The notes under the pieces: model-generated
The model's database searches: none
Seen by the model: the letters and a program-made list of their open reading frames with translations, nothing else
Told to the model about the DNA's origin: nothing
Made by a program: the position numbers and the translations under genes
Assembly (NCBI GenBank): GCA_037178625.1
Contig: CM074127.1
Coordinates: 4,340,001-4,404,000 of the forward strand
Reading direction: 5' to 3'
Origin: Skeletonema tropicum
Lineage: Eukaryota; Bacillariophyta; Thalassiosirophyceae; Thalassiosirales; Thalassiosiraceae
Length of the DNA: 64,000 nt
Shown here: positions 11,463 to 23,700 of the stretch, piece by piece
Layout of the letters: each line of letters starts with the position of its first letter
Numbering within the stretch: position 1 is the stretch's first letter

Positions 11463-14400
11463 ATGGCGGCTCCTTCTGGTTTCAGTGTGTGCATGCACAA
11501 CATGGGGAAAAGATTAAGTTTGGCGTGCATCATTCTTGTCCTCTGCAAACCAGAAAATGTAGTCCAAGCATTATCTCTGCAGAGAGTCGGTAGGACCTCG
11601 TTCCTCCCAACAACATCCTCTAGAATGGCCCCTATGGCTCAAAATAATGTTCATCAGGGACGTTCGAGTCGTCAATTCACTCAACACCGTACCTCTACAA
11701 ATTCGAAAACGTCTCTCTCAATGATATTCGAACGCATGTCCGAAGAATGTATTGGGTCTCTCGTAACAGCCCAATCCGAATCGGCTCGTCTCGGGCAACC
11801 ATCTGTCGGCTGTGAAGTCATGACCATAGGTATCATTGATAGACCCGAACGTGCTCGTAAAACATTGAAGCAATACAACATTACACTTCGAAAGGCCAAG
11901 CTTACCGTAGAGAACATGTTCCGTAATGAAGCCAATGAAAGTGATGATGAAGATGGTGACAAAAAGAAGGGGGGTATTTTCACCATGTCACCACAATTAC
12001 TCAACATGAATAAGAAGGCTAGGGACGTCGAATTACCTTTCGCACCGCCGTTGAAACGTGTGTTGACGAATGCTGGATTGATTGCTGACTCACTAGATTC
12101 TGCCACTGTTGATTCGGAGCATGTCTTGCTATCTCTACTGGGATACGATGCAAAGGAAGGCAAGGTTCCAGTGGAAGTGGATAAAATGGTGGAAGAAAGA
12201 GGATACGCTAAAGGTGCCCTAGCAGTTTTCTTGCGTATGGAAGGTGTAGACAGTTCTTCTTTCTCATCTGCAGAGTTTTGTAGGAGGTTGATTATGGATA
12301 TTAAATATCCATCATCTTCAAACAATGGTGATGGACCCCAACTAGTGACTGGAAATGGTGAAGGTACTTCCACCCCGACATTGGCTGAAGTTGGTGAAGA
12401 TTTGACTGAGTCAGCTTTTAGAATGGAATTAGATCCAGTCTATGGAAGAGACGAAGAGATTCGTTCTGCATTGCGGACTCTTGTCCGAAGGAGGAAGAAC
12501 AATCCATGTTTGATGGGAGAGCCTGGTGTTGGAAAGACTGCCATTGCTGAAGGAGTCGCTCAAATTCTTGTAGCTCCTCGCATGATGGAACGGCTCGATG
12601 AATTGTTTGATAGAAACGAAGATGGAGACTTTGTCAAGCAAGATGAAGTTGAATGGATAGCGCAACTAGCAAAACAATGCCCCCCACGATTGAGGAATCA
12701 CCGTGTCTTTTCTTTGGAATTGGCGAATCTAGTAGCAGGAACGAAGTATCGTGGGGAGTTTGAAGAGAGGCTGCAGGCAATTGTTGAAGAAGTGACAGAT
12801 GAGAAAGCACCTCCAACAATTCTTTTTATTGATGGTGAGTTGTTCCAAATGCTATCTCGGCACTGATTTCATGCTATTTCACTCACTGCCTTTTCTGCAC
12901 TACTCCATACAGAAATTCATACGCTTGTTGGCGCAGGGTCCGCCGAAGGTGGCATCGATGCGGCCAATATGCTCAAACCAGCATTGTCTCGTGGAAAGCT
13001 CCAGGTAATCGGCGCTACAACTATATCTGAGTACAGAAAATATATCGAAAAAGATGCTGCACTAGAAAGGCGCTTGCAGCCACTCTTGGTGAAGGAACCC
13101 ACTATTGAACAAACTGTTGAAATTCTGGAAGCGATCTCTGAGAAATATGGAGCACACCATGGCGTCACCTATACGAAGGACAGTTTGGTAGCTGCAGCCA
13201 AATTGAGCGAGAGATACGTCTCAGATAGATTCCTTCCGGATAAGGCAATTGATTTAATGGACGAAGCTGGAGCATCCGTGCACATGGAGAATTCATTTAT
13301 GCCTTCTTCAGTTCCCCAACCTCCTCCTGTTGTGACGGAAAGCGACATTTCTGCCATCATCTCGCGGTGGTCAAATATCCCAATTGGTAAAATCACATCA
13401 TCTGAATCCTCTACACTCCTAGAATTGGAAGCTTCCCTTGAATCTCGTGTGAAAGGACAACAACGTGCAATCAAATCAATAGCAAGAGCTGTTCGACGTG
13501 CACGAAGTGGTCTTCGTGATGCTGGTCGTCCAGTTGCTTCATTCCTCTTCTGTGGAAGTACGGGAGTGGGTAAAACTTGGCTGGCGAAGTCATTGGCTGC
13601 TCAATACTACGGAAGCGAGAAGGATATGATCAGAATTGATATGTCTGAGTATATGGAAAAACACACCGCCTCAAGGCTAACTGGTCCACCACCCGGTTAC
13701 ATAGGCTATGAAGAGGGAGGGCAGTTGACAGAGGCTGTAAGGAGAAACCCACATTCAGTTGTACTCTTAGATGAAATCGAAAAAGCACACAGAGATGTCC
13801 TGAACGTGCTGTTGCAAGTAATGGAGGATGGTGTTCTCACCGATGGAAAGGGTAGGTCAATCGACTTTAAGAACACTATCTTGGTTATGACTAGTAATAT
13901 TGGCAGTCACAAGATTCTTGACTTGGTTGCTCAGCAGAAACTTCAGAGGTCAAGAAGTGGTGGCGAGAGGAGAAAGAAAAAGAAGAAGCGCGGTGATGGC
14001 AGTTCATCGTTTGAAGAGTATGTAATGGGCGAGGAAGTTAATGGTGGCAGTGAGACGATCAACGGTTTAGAAGAAGTTTCTTCGTCGGTCGCAGCAGAGG
14101 AGTATGCTGCATTATCCGAAGTAGTGCAGGAAGAACTTCAAAAAGAAATGAGGCCAGAGTTGCTTAACCGAATTGACGAAATTATCACATTCTCTCCACT
14201 TGACAATGAAAATCTTCGCGATATTGCCTACGCCATTGTCAACGCATCTATGGAACGTGCTTATACAGAGCGATCTATCAAATTGTCTGTGTCAGAATCA
14301 CTTATTGACGCTATCCTGTTTGATGGTGCTGCGAATGCTGGAGCATTCGGTGCTCGTCCAATGCGCAGAGCAGCACAACGGCTCTTTGAAGATGCTGTCA

Positions 14401-14642
14401 GTGATGCTATCGTGCGCGGATTCCTCGCTGAAGGAGATTCTGCCATGGTGGATATGGGTCTCGATACAAATGATCTGGGAATGCCTACAGTAGTTGTCTT
14501 TCGGGAAAGAGACAGAGAATCGTTGATAGTAGATGTTGATGATGGGAGCGGAGGCATCGGAATGGCAGCGTCGACTCGTGCTGTCAATGGTTCCAACATG
14601 AACATGGATATGGAAGGGCTTCAGCCGGATGCCATACAATAA
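11463..14642 (+). CDS. clpC: Organelle-targeted Clp/HSP100 AAA+ ATPase (ClpC-like) with an EF-hand-like insertion
   Basis: Two exons (11463-12834 and 12913-14642; 78-bp intron with donor GTGAGT and acceptor ATACAG) give 1033 residues. The N-terminus has a hydrophobic signal-like stretch ([13 protein letters not shown]) and then VVQALSLQ, suggesting plastid import. A Clp_N domain follows ([19 protein letters not shown]). D1 has Walker A GEPGVGKT (residues 352-359) and Walker [15 protein letters not shown] across the intron. D2 has GSTGVGKT (about 672-679), [11 protein letters not shown] and sensor-1 MTSNIGS. The middle domain is short, as in ClpC rather than ClpB. Two insertions are unusual: about 32 extra residues between D1 Walker A and [24 protein letters not shown], containing [12 protein letters not shown] (383-394), and a Lys-rich low-complexity insert in D2 near residue 804. 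It should unfold substrates for a Clp protease or act as a disaggregase. Confidence 0.9.
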
Positions 14643-14965
14643 TAGATCCTGTGCAAAATGTAAGCAAGTAACATTAATAGGGCTACAACTACAATCGAAT
14701 GTTCTCACCGTGTAATGATGACGAAGAAGCGGAAGTAATATTATGACTTTTTGTGAGAGGATCATCACCAAGACCAACACAACCCAATTACCATGGACCC
14801 CCGGTTACGTTGTGTGAGTCAGGCGGTCGCCCGGGCGGTCCGCTGTCGCACCACGCAACAAAACTTCCTGCCGATAATAAGACCTACTTATGATGATGAT
14901 GATGGTGAGATGCAACGAGGAGGACACTGTCGGCGGTTGGCGGCTGTGCAGTAGGATATTCCACA
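14643..14965. other. Intergenic region, 323 bp
   Basis: Non-coding stretch between two co-oriented genes. It has a GC-rich patch around 14820-14850 and a short (ATG)n run near 14890. No RNA gene or clear element was seen. Confidence 0.4.
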
Positions 14966-16606
14966 ATGCTTCGTTTGAGGAAGAGTAAGAGCAGCAGTCG
15001 AGGTTCACTGCCTCCCCTCAGAAGATTTTCCAGCATCTCGGTTGCATCTCTTGATTTTGATTACTCCAGCAGAACAATCAATCAACATGAAGATGATGAC
15101 TTGGAATTTGCAAATGATTCTTTTCTTGAAAGAATCCGTAACTTTTTGTGTTTTGATGCAATCAACCTAAAATCAACTTCTATGCGGAATGCAAAAATGC
15201 TATCATCATTAGATGCCCACAGTTCTGTTTCATACATCCCTCATTATGGCGTGGACGTCTGCTTTACAGATGAATACCATTCCTCTGCATCAAAACTCGA
15301 ACCTTATAGGAAAATTGGGGATCCAGAGATGGATTTTCTCTTGTCAGAAATCCTTTTTGGTCCATTTGATGATGTCATCTCGGCTGCTGCCGATGCATTC
15401 AACAAACCGAATAGTAATGCAACCAATCGATTGGCTCAATTCTACAGACACTACAATCAGGTTCCGTCGTGGGTCGACTTTGATCAAATACAACGCGGCA
15501 TAGATGTGTTTTTGGCTTACCTCCCGGCAGCTGGGTGTGCGCTTTACTATCGCAGCTTGGTTGGGGGGTTCAGTATACCGAAAATTGTGGAGGTGCTAAA
15601 AGCAACAAGGTATCTAGTGTCAGACAGAAAAAAGACACTAAATCGACTGATTGACACTGGAGGGCTCTTAGCTGCTTGCTTTGCACCAAGTGATAGCAGC
15701 GTATCTGCCGCATCACTGAGGCCAGGAGGGAAAGGATGGATGGCTGCTCTACGTGTTCGAGTGTTGCACGCAAAGATAAGACGGCGCTTGCTTCAACTGA
15801 AACGTACAGATGAGGACGGCCATTCAGTCCCATCATTTGATGTGAAAAAGAATGGCATTCCTATAAACCAAGAGGATTTGGCTGCCACGCTTCTTGCATT
15901 TAGTGTGAATGTGTTGCTTGGAATTGAAATATTCGCTGGAAAGCCTTTGCCTGCTAACGAACAACTTGATTACTTAGCATTGTGGAGATACATCGGATGG
16001 CTTCTTGGTATAGACACGCCAGAGTCGGAGCACACATCGTCAAATTGTGATAAAGCTGTGCAAGAATCGACCGAACCACTCCCTCCAATCGATCCATGTC
16101 GACCATCAATATTACATTCGTATGCCTCCCTCGAATCAATAATATTGCACATTCTTCATCCAGAACCAAGTTCTTGTGATCTCGTTACGCATCTATTGAG
16201 TGTTACAGGTTTTTTCCCATTCAGGGCTGAAGCTTGTCGGAAACTACTTGGGGAACCTCTCGCGGATGGTCTTGGTTTGCCCAAAAGTCATTGTTGGCAA
16301 GGATGGAGAGTTGACGCAATTCAAGTTTTTCTTGTCAATTCTCTCTTGAAAGTGGCCGTGTACATGTTCTTCATGTGCTTTCGTTTATACACTCTCTTGA
16401 CCATGTCGTGCCCGTGGTTCCAGACGAAGGCGACGGTTTGGCATGTATGCCTACAAAGAAGTTTTCTCCACAAATGGGAGAAAGCTCACTCTAGTAGAAT
16501 GAGTGCTGCTTACAAGAAGGACAAAAATCCAAGCGCAAGTGTGACGAAATCGTCGTCGTCGTCGTCGTCGTGCCCTTTTTCCATGGTAATGCCTCCACAG
16601 ATGTGA
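14966..16606 (+). CDS. mpaB/rubber-oxygenase (Lcp, DUF2236) family protein
   Basis: This is a single 546-codon frame. The core matches the ER-bound oxygenase mpaB / latex-clearing-protein family: an Arg/His-rich helix (ALRVRVLHAKIRRRLL), then GIPINQEDLAATLLAFSVN (the usual signature of an N-Q-D/E-x-x-x-T motif after the helix), and a later WRYIGWLLGI. Members are b-type haem enzymes that cleave polyisoprenoid or related chains; the substrate here is unknown. A hydrophobic helix near residue 460 (VAVYMFFMCFRLYTLL) could anchor it in a membrane. The C-terminus carries a poly-Ser run encoded by a TCG microsatellite at about 16547-16569. No obvious targeting peptide is present. Confidence 0.78.
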   Translation: MLRLRKSKSSSRGSLPPLRRFSSISVASLDFDYSSRTINQHEDDDLEFANDSFLERIRNFLCFDAINLKSTSMRNAKMLSSLDAHSSVSYIPHYGVDVCFTDEYHSSASKLEPYRKIGDPEMDFLLSEILFGPFDDVISAAADAFNKPNSNATNRLAQFYRHYNQVPSWVDFDQIQRGIDVFLAYLPAAGCALYYRSLVGGFSIPKIVEVLKATRYLVSDRKKTLNRLIDTGGLLAACFAPSDSSVSAASLRPGGKGWMAALRVRVLHAKIRRRLLQLKRTDEDGHSVPSFDVKKNGIPINQEDLAATLLAFSVNVLLGIEIFAGKPLPANEQLDYLALWRYIGWLLGIDTPESEHTSSNCDKAVQESTEPLPPIDPCRPSILHSYASLESIILHILHPEPSSCDLVTHLLSVTGFFPFRAEACRKLLGEPLADGLGLPKSHCWQGWRVDAIQVFLVNSLLKVAVYMFFMCFRLYTLLTMSCPWFQTKATVWHVCLQRSFLHKWEKAHSSRMSAAYKKDKNPSASVTKSSSSSSSCPFSMVMPPQM

Positions 16607-16694
16607 CAACTTTGTATAAATCGTCATATCTTTGTACACAGTCATGACCCATCCTTTCTCAAAAATATGAAAACTAATTTACTGTAAACAAACC

Positions 16695-17823
16695 TCATTC
16701 ACCGGTTGCCTTCATCTTATGAATAATAAGCAATTTTTGCGTCTCAAAATCAATGCTTTTCATGAGTATCACTCTCTCTGCACCCGGAGGCGTGCTCATG
16801 ACCTTGTGCAAGAAAGCGTCCTGCGCTTGCTTTGCCTTCGCCAGAGTCTCGCTTTGTTCGTCAGGTGAGAGTGACATAAATTCATCATGAATGTCTTGTC
16901 TCAACTTGGCAACATCTCTTTGTGCCTTTTGTTCCAAAGACTGCTGTTCATTTTTGTGCTCATTCATAGAATTTGATGTTGGTGCAGATAGAGATTGAAT
17001 TGTGTCACTGGTCACAACTTTTTCGGAGTAAGTGACATTGACCACGCGAGTTGTACCATCAGTAGTGCTCATGTTTTCTGTCAAGTCACTTCCCATTGAA
17101 GCATTTGTTGCCGCTACTCTCACGCTAGACATATACTTCATCACCGTTTCCATGACTTCGTTGTCATTCATTAATTCACTGTTCCCCTCCTCCATTAGAT
17201 GTTTGATTTGATCAGATGCATTGTCGGGCTCCCACCCAACTGCTTTCCACAATAATCTTTGAATATATAGAAGACGTTCTTCAGGAGTTGAAAATACCTC
17301 ACTTTCGATATCCTCAGTAACTCTTTTTCCGTTGAGAAGAAAGCTCTGTATTTCAGGGAGGCGCATTGCAGTGACTGCCAATCCACAGAATTCCATCAAT
17401 GAAGATCGATCCAAATCAGCATGTGTGTGCAGATTCCTTTCAGTGTGAGTTGTTTGAGCCATGACGCATCTCTAAGAATAGTACAGATCTAGCAAATGCC
17501 TCCCGTGCTACTTCATTTGTCTTCTCCATCGCTTTGACAATGGTTTTGTGGAGCTCCTCATCGCCTTCATGTACATTGTTGAAATTGCCTACACCAATTT
17601 CTCTGAGAACATCTTGGACTGCCTTGGCATCAAAGCTGCCATCATATTTCAAAAGAGTGTCGGTCAAAGCAGTGAGCTGTGACTCGACGACGCGGCTTCT
17701 ATGCCAATTCAGATTTAGCGTTAATTCAGACGGTACAACTTCTTCGTCGGCAAGTTTCGAAAGCTGCTTGCACGCCTGCTCGAAGTAATCCAATAACAAT
17801 GGGAGGGGAACCATCCTGCTCAT
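16695..17823 (-). CDS. Unknown protein in two overlapping frames (probably one gene)
   Basis: The upstream frame (ATG at 17823) is helical (LLDYFEQACKQLSKLADEE, VQDVLREIGVGNF) and ends at 17440 with REAFARSVLFLEMRHG. The downstream frame begins in the overlap and runs to 16695 with SLMEFCGLAVTAMRLPEIQSFL, an acidic middle and a coiled coil (EQQSLEQKAQRDVAKLRQDI). Dropping one G of the GG at about 17459 joins them as EMRH-AQTTHTERN, giving one protein of roughly 375 residues. No family is recognised. The alternative is two separate genes overlapping by 23 bp. An upstream ATG at about 17939 opens a hydrophobic leader-like frame, so the true N-terminus may be longer. Confidence 0.55.
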
Positions 17824-18151
17824 CGAAGACGTGGTAGGAAGAGACGATGAACTATCTAGAGGGGTGATGTAGGAGATACCGCGGCTAGAGGATAGACCAA
17901 TGCAATGCAGCAAGTATATTATGAAGAAGTGTAATGATCATGAAGGCAGTTCGGAAGCGAGCACGACAGGAAGATCCCGCCTTGAAAGATACTAATTCCT
18001 ATGTGAAAATGGATTTCTGATTTCCTAAATTTGAGGGAAAGACGATGGAAACCAAGTGGGTTGAGTGGTTGGTGTTGAGCTTCAGTCTGCAGATAGAAGG
18101 TCTATTGCAAAATCTCTGAAATCATAAAGACTTCATTATTATTATACTATA

Positions 18152-20311
18152 TTAGTTGTAATTATTCTTGACATAGTCTTCGAAGCAAGCGAAGTCAAGA
18201 AGAACTTGTTCACGGTAGCTCAATGCAATTTGGGTAACAAGCTACGGATACAAACATGGTCCAGAAGTGGTGTGTGAGAGGACAACGTTAGATGTACATC
18301 TACTTCGAAGACTCAAACAACTACACAAAATATACTCACTTTGCTCCAGCGGCTACGATTTCGATCACCTGCCAGCAATGATTTGATATTATGCTTGAAT
18401 TGACCAGGGCTCTTTGAGACAGATCCTCTCACGTGTGCGGTAGCGGTGACGATTGCAATTTGTTCAATATACTCGTCAAAGGCACGGTGATCTGTTATAC
18501 TGTCAATGTCAAAAGAATCCTTGTAGGGAGATCTCTGTCGTACATTGTAGGAGTCACCATCGATGTAGATATATCCAACGTAAGGATCAGTGTACGAAGT
18601 CAGTGCGACTTGTGCCTGTGCTACTCTATCAGCTTCTGATTGAAACTTAGCTGCGTACCATGCCGATGTGTCTTCATCTAATGTCCTTGACACTGCAGAA
18701 ACTGGCTCGTACTTGACGTCCAAAATAACATGAGAATCATCGACATCCAAATCTCCGTGGAGAAGTTCGTCCTTTCCTTTCAGCAACACATAAAACCGAT
18801 CAACTCCAAAGCTCCCGATGCCTGAACCAAGTCTCCGTGCTATGTCTAAAATCTCAAAAAAGTCATCATCCCATCCTCGAACTTTCCAGCCCATTTTCAT
18901 CATCGACGCTCCATATGTTGTAGATGTAAAAGCTGCCCGGATCTTGTCACATATTTCTGCAGGCACGTCCACCAACCTTGTTTTGTTGTCTCTTGTGAAC
19001 CGTCTTCTACCATCCTGCGCACGTTCCGTAAACTTCTGCATTTGCGCACTTTTCGACCTCTTGTTTTCAACATCGTCCAAAAAGTCTCTCAAAACCCCTG
19101 AGCTGGTATATCTTGTCAACTCATAGACAAGCGCACTATCATTGCCCACATAATTGACAACTGTCTTGACATACATGTAGGTGAATGCTTGCAGCGAACC
19201 CTGAACTTGTTCAAGGCTCAATCCATTCGTAAAGCCATGTGACGCAATAGATACAGCCACACGCAACACATCGATATGAAAATCATAAATAGCAGCTTCG
19301 TCGAAGTCATTTACAGAAAACACAACGTCTTTAGCTCTGTTTCTGAACGCGCCGAAGTTGCTAAGGTGTTGATCACCAGTGACCCATGTCCAAGCACTAC
19401 TTGGTGACATCGGAGTGCCATCTTCATAGGTGGCATCGCTAAGCATGACCAAATCATCTAATACTACACTCTTGTTTTGATCCTTGCCCCACATTCCCGT
19501 TCCGAAATCTTGCCAGAATACAAGAGCAGTGGCACGATAGAATACATTAGGATCTGCGCTCTGAACCTTGTACTTCTCTCGTAAGAAGTCCTGATCAAAC
19601 CCTAGATTTTGTTTCTCAAACGTGTCAATGACGTAGCTGCATCTCTTCTCTGGAGTCGGTATTTGTACTTCTCTGCTCTTTTTTGTAGCGCTTGACGACG
19701 AGTCTACCGAGTCAGAACTGTCTAGATCTGCGTCTTGACTCTTGACCTCTTCTGCATCATCACCTTCAGTCTCAACAGGTGCACTTTTTTTATTATCATC
19801 CTCTCCTTCTTGTTCATCATCCTTCATTCGCTGCTTCTGTTTCTTCTTTTTCTTCTTCTTCTTGTCAGACTTGGGACTCTTAGTAGACTCCTCCGCGCTT
19901 CTCTCTACCTGCAAAGCGGAGATACCCGATGTTTCAGCGTCATGTTTTTCGAACATCAACGAAATAATCTAAATCAACACATGCCAAAACAGCGAAGGAA
20001 AGAGCAGCTAGGAACGCAGCCAGTCGAAAGGCCTTCTTTGATGAAATGGCACTTGACGAACCAGACGGATCGGATTCGTGACAGTGTATTTCATCAGGAT
20101 TGTAGTTAGGTGTCAACGTTGACGGCATCAACGTCGAGAGTTCAGATTGCACCGTATGGTTCTCATCGTCGTTGGTGAAACTACGACGGTGCTGATACTG
20201 AGATCGAAAGGATATTTCTCGAGGGGGAGGGGCATGGTTAGTGGGAGACGTAGTATGCCCTTCTACAATCAGAGGCACTTCTTCGTCGTTCTGTGGCGGT
20301 CGGTTCATCAT
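18152..20311 (-). CDS. DUF2252 family protein with an N-terminal membrane anchor
   Basis: The DUF2252 signature is clear: WVTGDQHLSNFGAF, then VFSVNDFDEAAIYDFHIDVLRVAVSIA, then LLHGDLDVDD and a C-terminal HVRGSVSK. DUF2252 proteins have a protein-kinase-like fold; the substrate is unknown. The main exon runs 19956-18340 and ends at a GTGAGT donor. An acceptor at 18242 adds an in-phase final exon (18241-18152) ending YREQVLLDFACFEDYVKNN, typical of the family end. Upstream, a frame from ATG 20311 gives a Ser/Pro-rich tail and one hydrophobic helix (FRLAAFLAALSFAVLACV) and joins the main frame by a +1 step near 19960. This suggests a type II membrane protein with the DUF2252 domain on the far side, probably ER or Golgi lumen (inference). 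A Lys-rich acidic linker follows the helix. Confidence 0.75.
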
Positions 20312-20791
20312 GATGTGTTTTGGTCAATGCTTAGGTCAAATGGTTGGATTGATGAACTCGTCTACTGCGGTGTTTTGAGAAGCCTTCCCTTGAGAGTGAT
20401 CCTGCCTTATGAAGCGAAGCCGAAATTTCACTATTTAAGATTATTGAATGATGAGCATGCCAAGGGTAAATAAGCGAGCATGCAGTAATAGCCGAGGAGA
20501 TGTGTATGTGTGAAGTTCGTGAAGGGTGACATCGAGTTCGCTCCAGAAATGGGCGGAGTTGAGAAGATGTGATGATGTCACACCGTGTGATGGTGATGTT
20601 CTGTAAAAACTGAAAGGTGGATAAGCACTCTATTTTCTGCATAACTGTTGCAGAGCAAGGCTCGCAATAATTTCTTGTTCTCTCTCATTAGAGTGAATAA
20701 TCTGGCCTTCCCCCATCATCAATCAAGCCAAAAAGCAAGCAAGCAAGCAATGCACGATGGTGATATGGCGCAATAATACACCGCCTGCGTG

Positions 20792-23700
20792 ATGTCTGTT
20801 CTGGCTCTGTCACGTTTTAGTGTAATCGATCAGATGAGCGACCAAGAGAATGATGCCGCCATGATGGACGAGGACCAAGCACCCTCATCCTCGTCCCTCC
20901 ACACACTGCCCACCCGCAGATTTTATCTAACTCGACGTGGTAAAATCCTCCAATCGACAACAGAACGGTACCTACGCGATGATTTGGGATATGGGAACGA
21001 TGCTTGTGCCATCGACAGTGACGGGAGGGAAGAGTACTGATACCATTGCTGGGAAGATTGTCAATTTGGTTCCTTGGACTATTGAAAATGTCTCTTCGCT
21101 GTGGAATGTAGTTACTTCTACTGAATCATCGTATGGTAATAAGATAAGGTTGGCAGTTGTCGACACCAATGTTTTGTTACATCACATGGATGTTTTGGAA
21201 TATCTGAGGGCAAGTGATGATGATGATGATGATGGCAACAACAAAGAGGAAGGAAATAAACATGTTGCCATCGCAAACGCCATTGTCATCCCACAGACAG
21301 CATTAGAAGAATGTCGGCATAGGAGTTTAGTTATGTACCGAAGAGCTACTGATCTGATTCGTAGCTCTTCTTCGGGCGAAGATGGTAGCGGTGGCAAGAG
21401 AAAGATATGCTTCATTGTGTTTGCTGATGTGCATCATTCTGATACTCAGATCAAAGCTTCAGACAATAATGATTCAATTATCAATGACGAGAACGATGCC
21501 AGATTGCGTAAGGTGGCTTGGTTTTATGGTCATTCTCTATACAATTATCTTCGTGATAGATCAATGGAGCAGGATGCGGAAGTGGTATTTTTGAGTGATG
21601 ATGTCCAATCTCGCAAACTGGCGCTTAAGGAGCAACCCACTGATGATGATGTGGTGGATGGCGTCTACTACAAGACACGTTCCATGAGACAACACGTTGC
21701 TCTCTTGCAAAAGGAAGATCCAACGTTACACTTGTTGGATATGGTTGCTCAATTCAACTCTGCTCCCGATTCTACAAACAAAAGCGCTGGCGAAGAGAGC
21801 AAGGAAGTTTACTACTCTCCACATATCGACTCGTCTGACCTATCCTACGGTCTCAAAAGTAACAAGTATTATCAAGGTACTTATCGCAGCAACCGTGACT
21901 CGCACACAGAGGGATATGTCACAATCCGTCGTGGAGAAGACAGAGTTGCAGTCGTCGTTAAGGGAAGCAATGATATCAATCGAGCTGTAGATGGAGACGT
22001 TGTAGCCATCGAGTTGCATTCAGTAGATCGTTGGCTAGGAAGTGCAGATGCGGACCAAACCGATAAACTGAAGGGTGCAGAAAAGAAAGAGGAGCAGGTA
22101 GAAGAGAGCAAGACGGAGACATCCGAAGCAGGTATTGCAGCAGATACTGCAGAGCCCTACGCTAAAAGATATTGACAATATTGCTGAAGAGGTAGCTGTT
22201 GATGAAGAGGGACAATTGCGGCGCCCTACAGGAAAGGTGGCTGGAATAATCAGGAGGAATTTCCACAAAAATTACTGCGGATCTATTTGCACCATTGATA
22301 AGCTGGAGAAGAAGGAAGACAACAACACGCCTCATCCACATGATGTGATTGCAGAAAAGCACGAGAGAGAACACGCCGATGGTGTTACTTCGACTGTTGT
22401 CTTCTTCCCAATTGACAATCGTATACCACCAATCTTGTTACGTACGACTCAGCGAGATAGGTTAGTTGGAATGCGAATATTAGTTTCTATTGACTCATGG
22501 CCTGCAGATTCCGAGTACCCGCTCGGCCACTATGTCAAGACATTGGGTGTGACTGGAACAAAAGACACAGAAACACAGGTGTTGCTTCAGGAATTCAGGA
22601 TTCCGTGCGAGCCTTTCCCAGCAAAGGTTCTAGCATGTTTACCTCCTGCAGACTATAAAATCGAGTTGGAACCGGGGCGTTTGGACCTACGCCACCTACC
22701 AGTTCTCTCGATTGACCCACCAGGATGTAAAGATATCGATGATGCCTTGCATTGCATCGAACTACCAAATGGAAACTGGCAATGTGGCGTTCATATCGCC
22801 GATGTGACACATTACGTGGAAGCTGGAAGCGCCATAGATCTCGAAGCTGCAAATCGTTCTACTTCCACATATTTGGTCAACAAGAGATTGGATATGCTGC
22901 CTTCCTTGCTAACAACCGATCTCTGTAGTTTGAAGGGAAATGTAGATCGTTTCGCCTTTACTGTTCTATGGGAAGTCACACCGGAGGCGGAGGTTGTTGA
23001 CGTCGAATTTCACAAAAGTATTATCCATTCCATCGCCGCATTAACATATCAACAGGCGCAATCCCTTATTGATAAACCCGACAAAGATTGCCAAGATGAT
23101 ATTCAAGCAGGCGCAGTCAAGCGCTTGGCAGTCCTTGCGCGTAAGTTCCGTGAAAGGAGGATTAAAGCAGGAGCTCTAACACTGGCAAGTCCGGAGGTGA
23201 AGTTTGTATTGGACAGCGAATCGTTAAATCCAACTGATGTCCAGGCATACACTCTCTACGAAGCCAATGCCCTGGTCGAAGAATTTATGTTGCTCGCAAA
23301 CGTGACCGTAGTCGAAGAAAATCCTTCGCCACTATCCGACGCTTTCAGTTTTACGTCGACACCCCGCCCCCAATCGGAGCATGTTTGATGGCTTGATTCA
23401 AAAAGCTAAGACGAAGGGCATATCACTTTGCATTGACGATTCCAAGAAGTTGGCTGATTCGCTTGATGAAGCTGGAAAGAAGTTATCTGACAATCCATAC
23501 CTTGATAAGCTCATTCGAATCCTTTCCACAAGATGCATGTCTCCTGCACAATACTTTTGCTCTGGAGAATATCAAGCAAAGGATTGGCACCATTATGGTC
23601 TTGCAGCACCGGTGTACACACATTTCACTTCTCCAATCCGTCGGTATGCAGATGTTTGCGTTCATCGTCTCTTAGCAGCAGCGATCGGTGTTTCGCCCCT

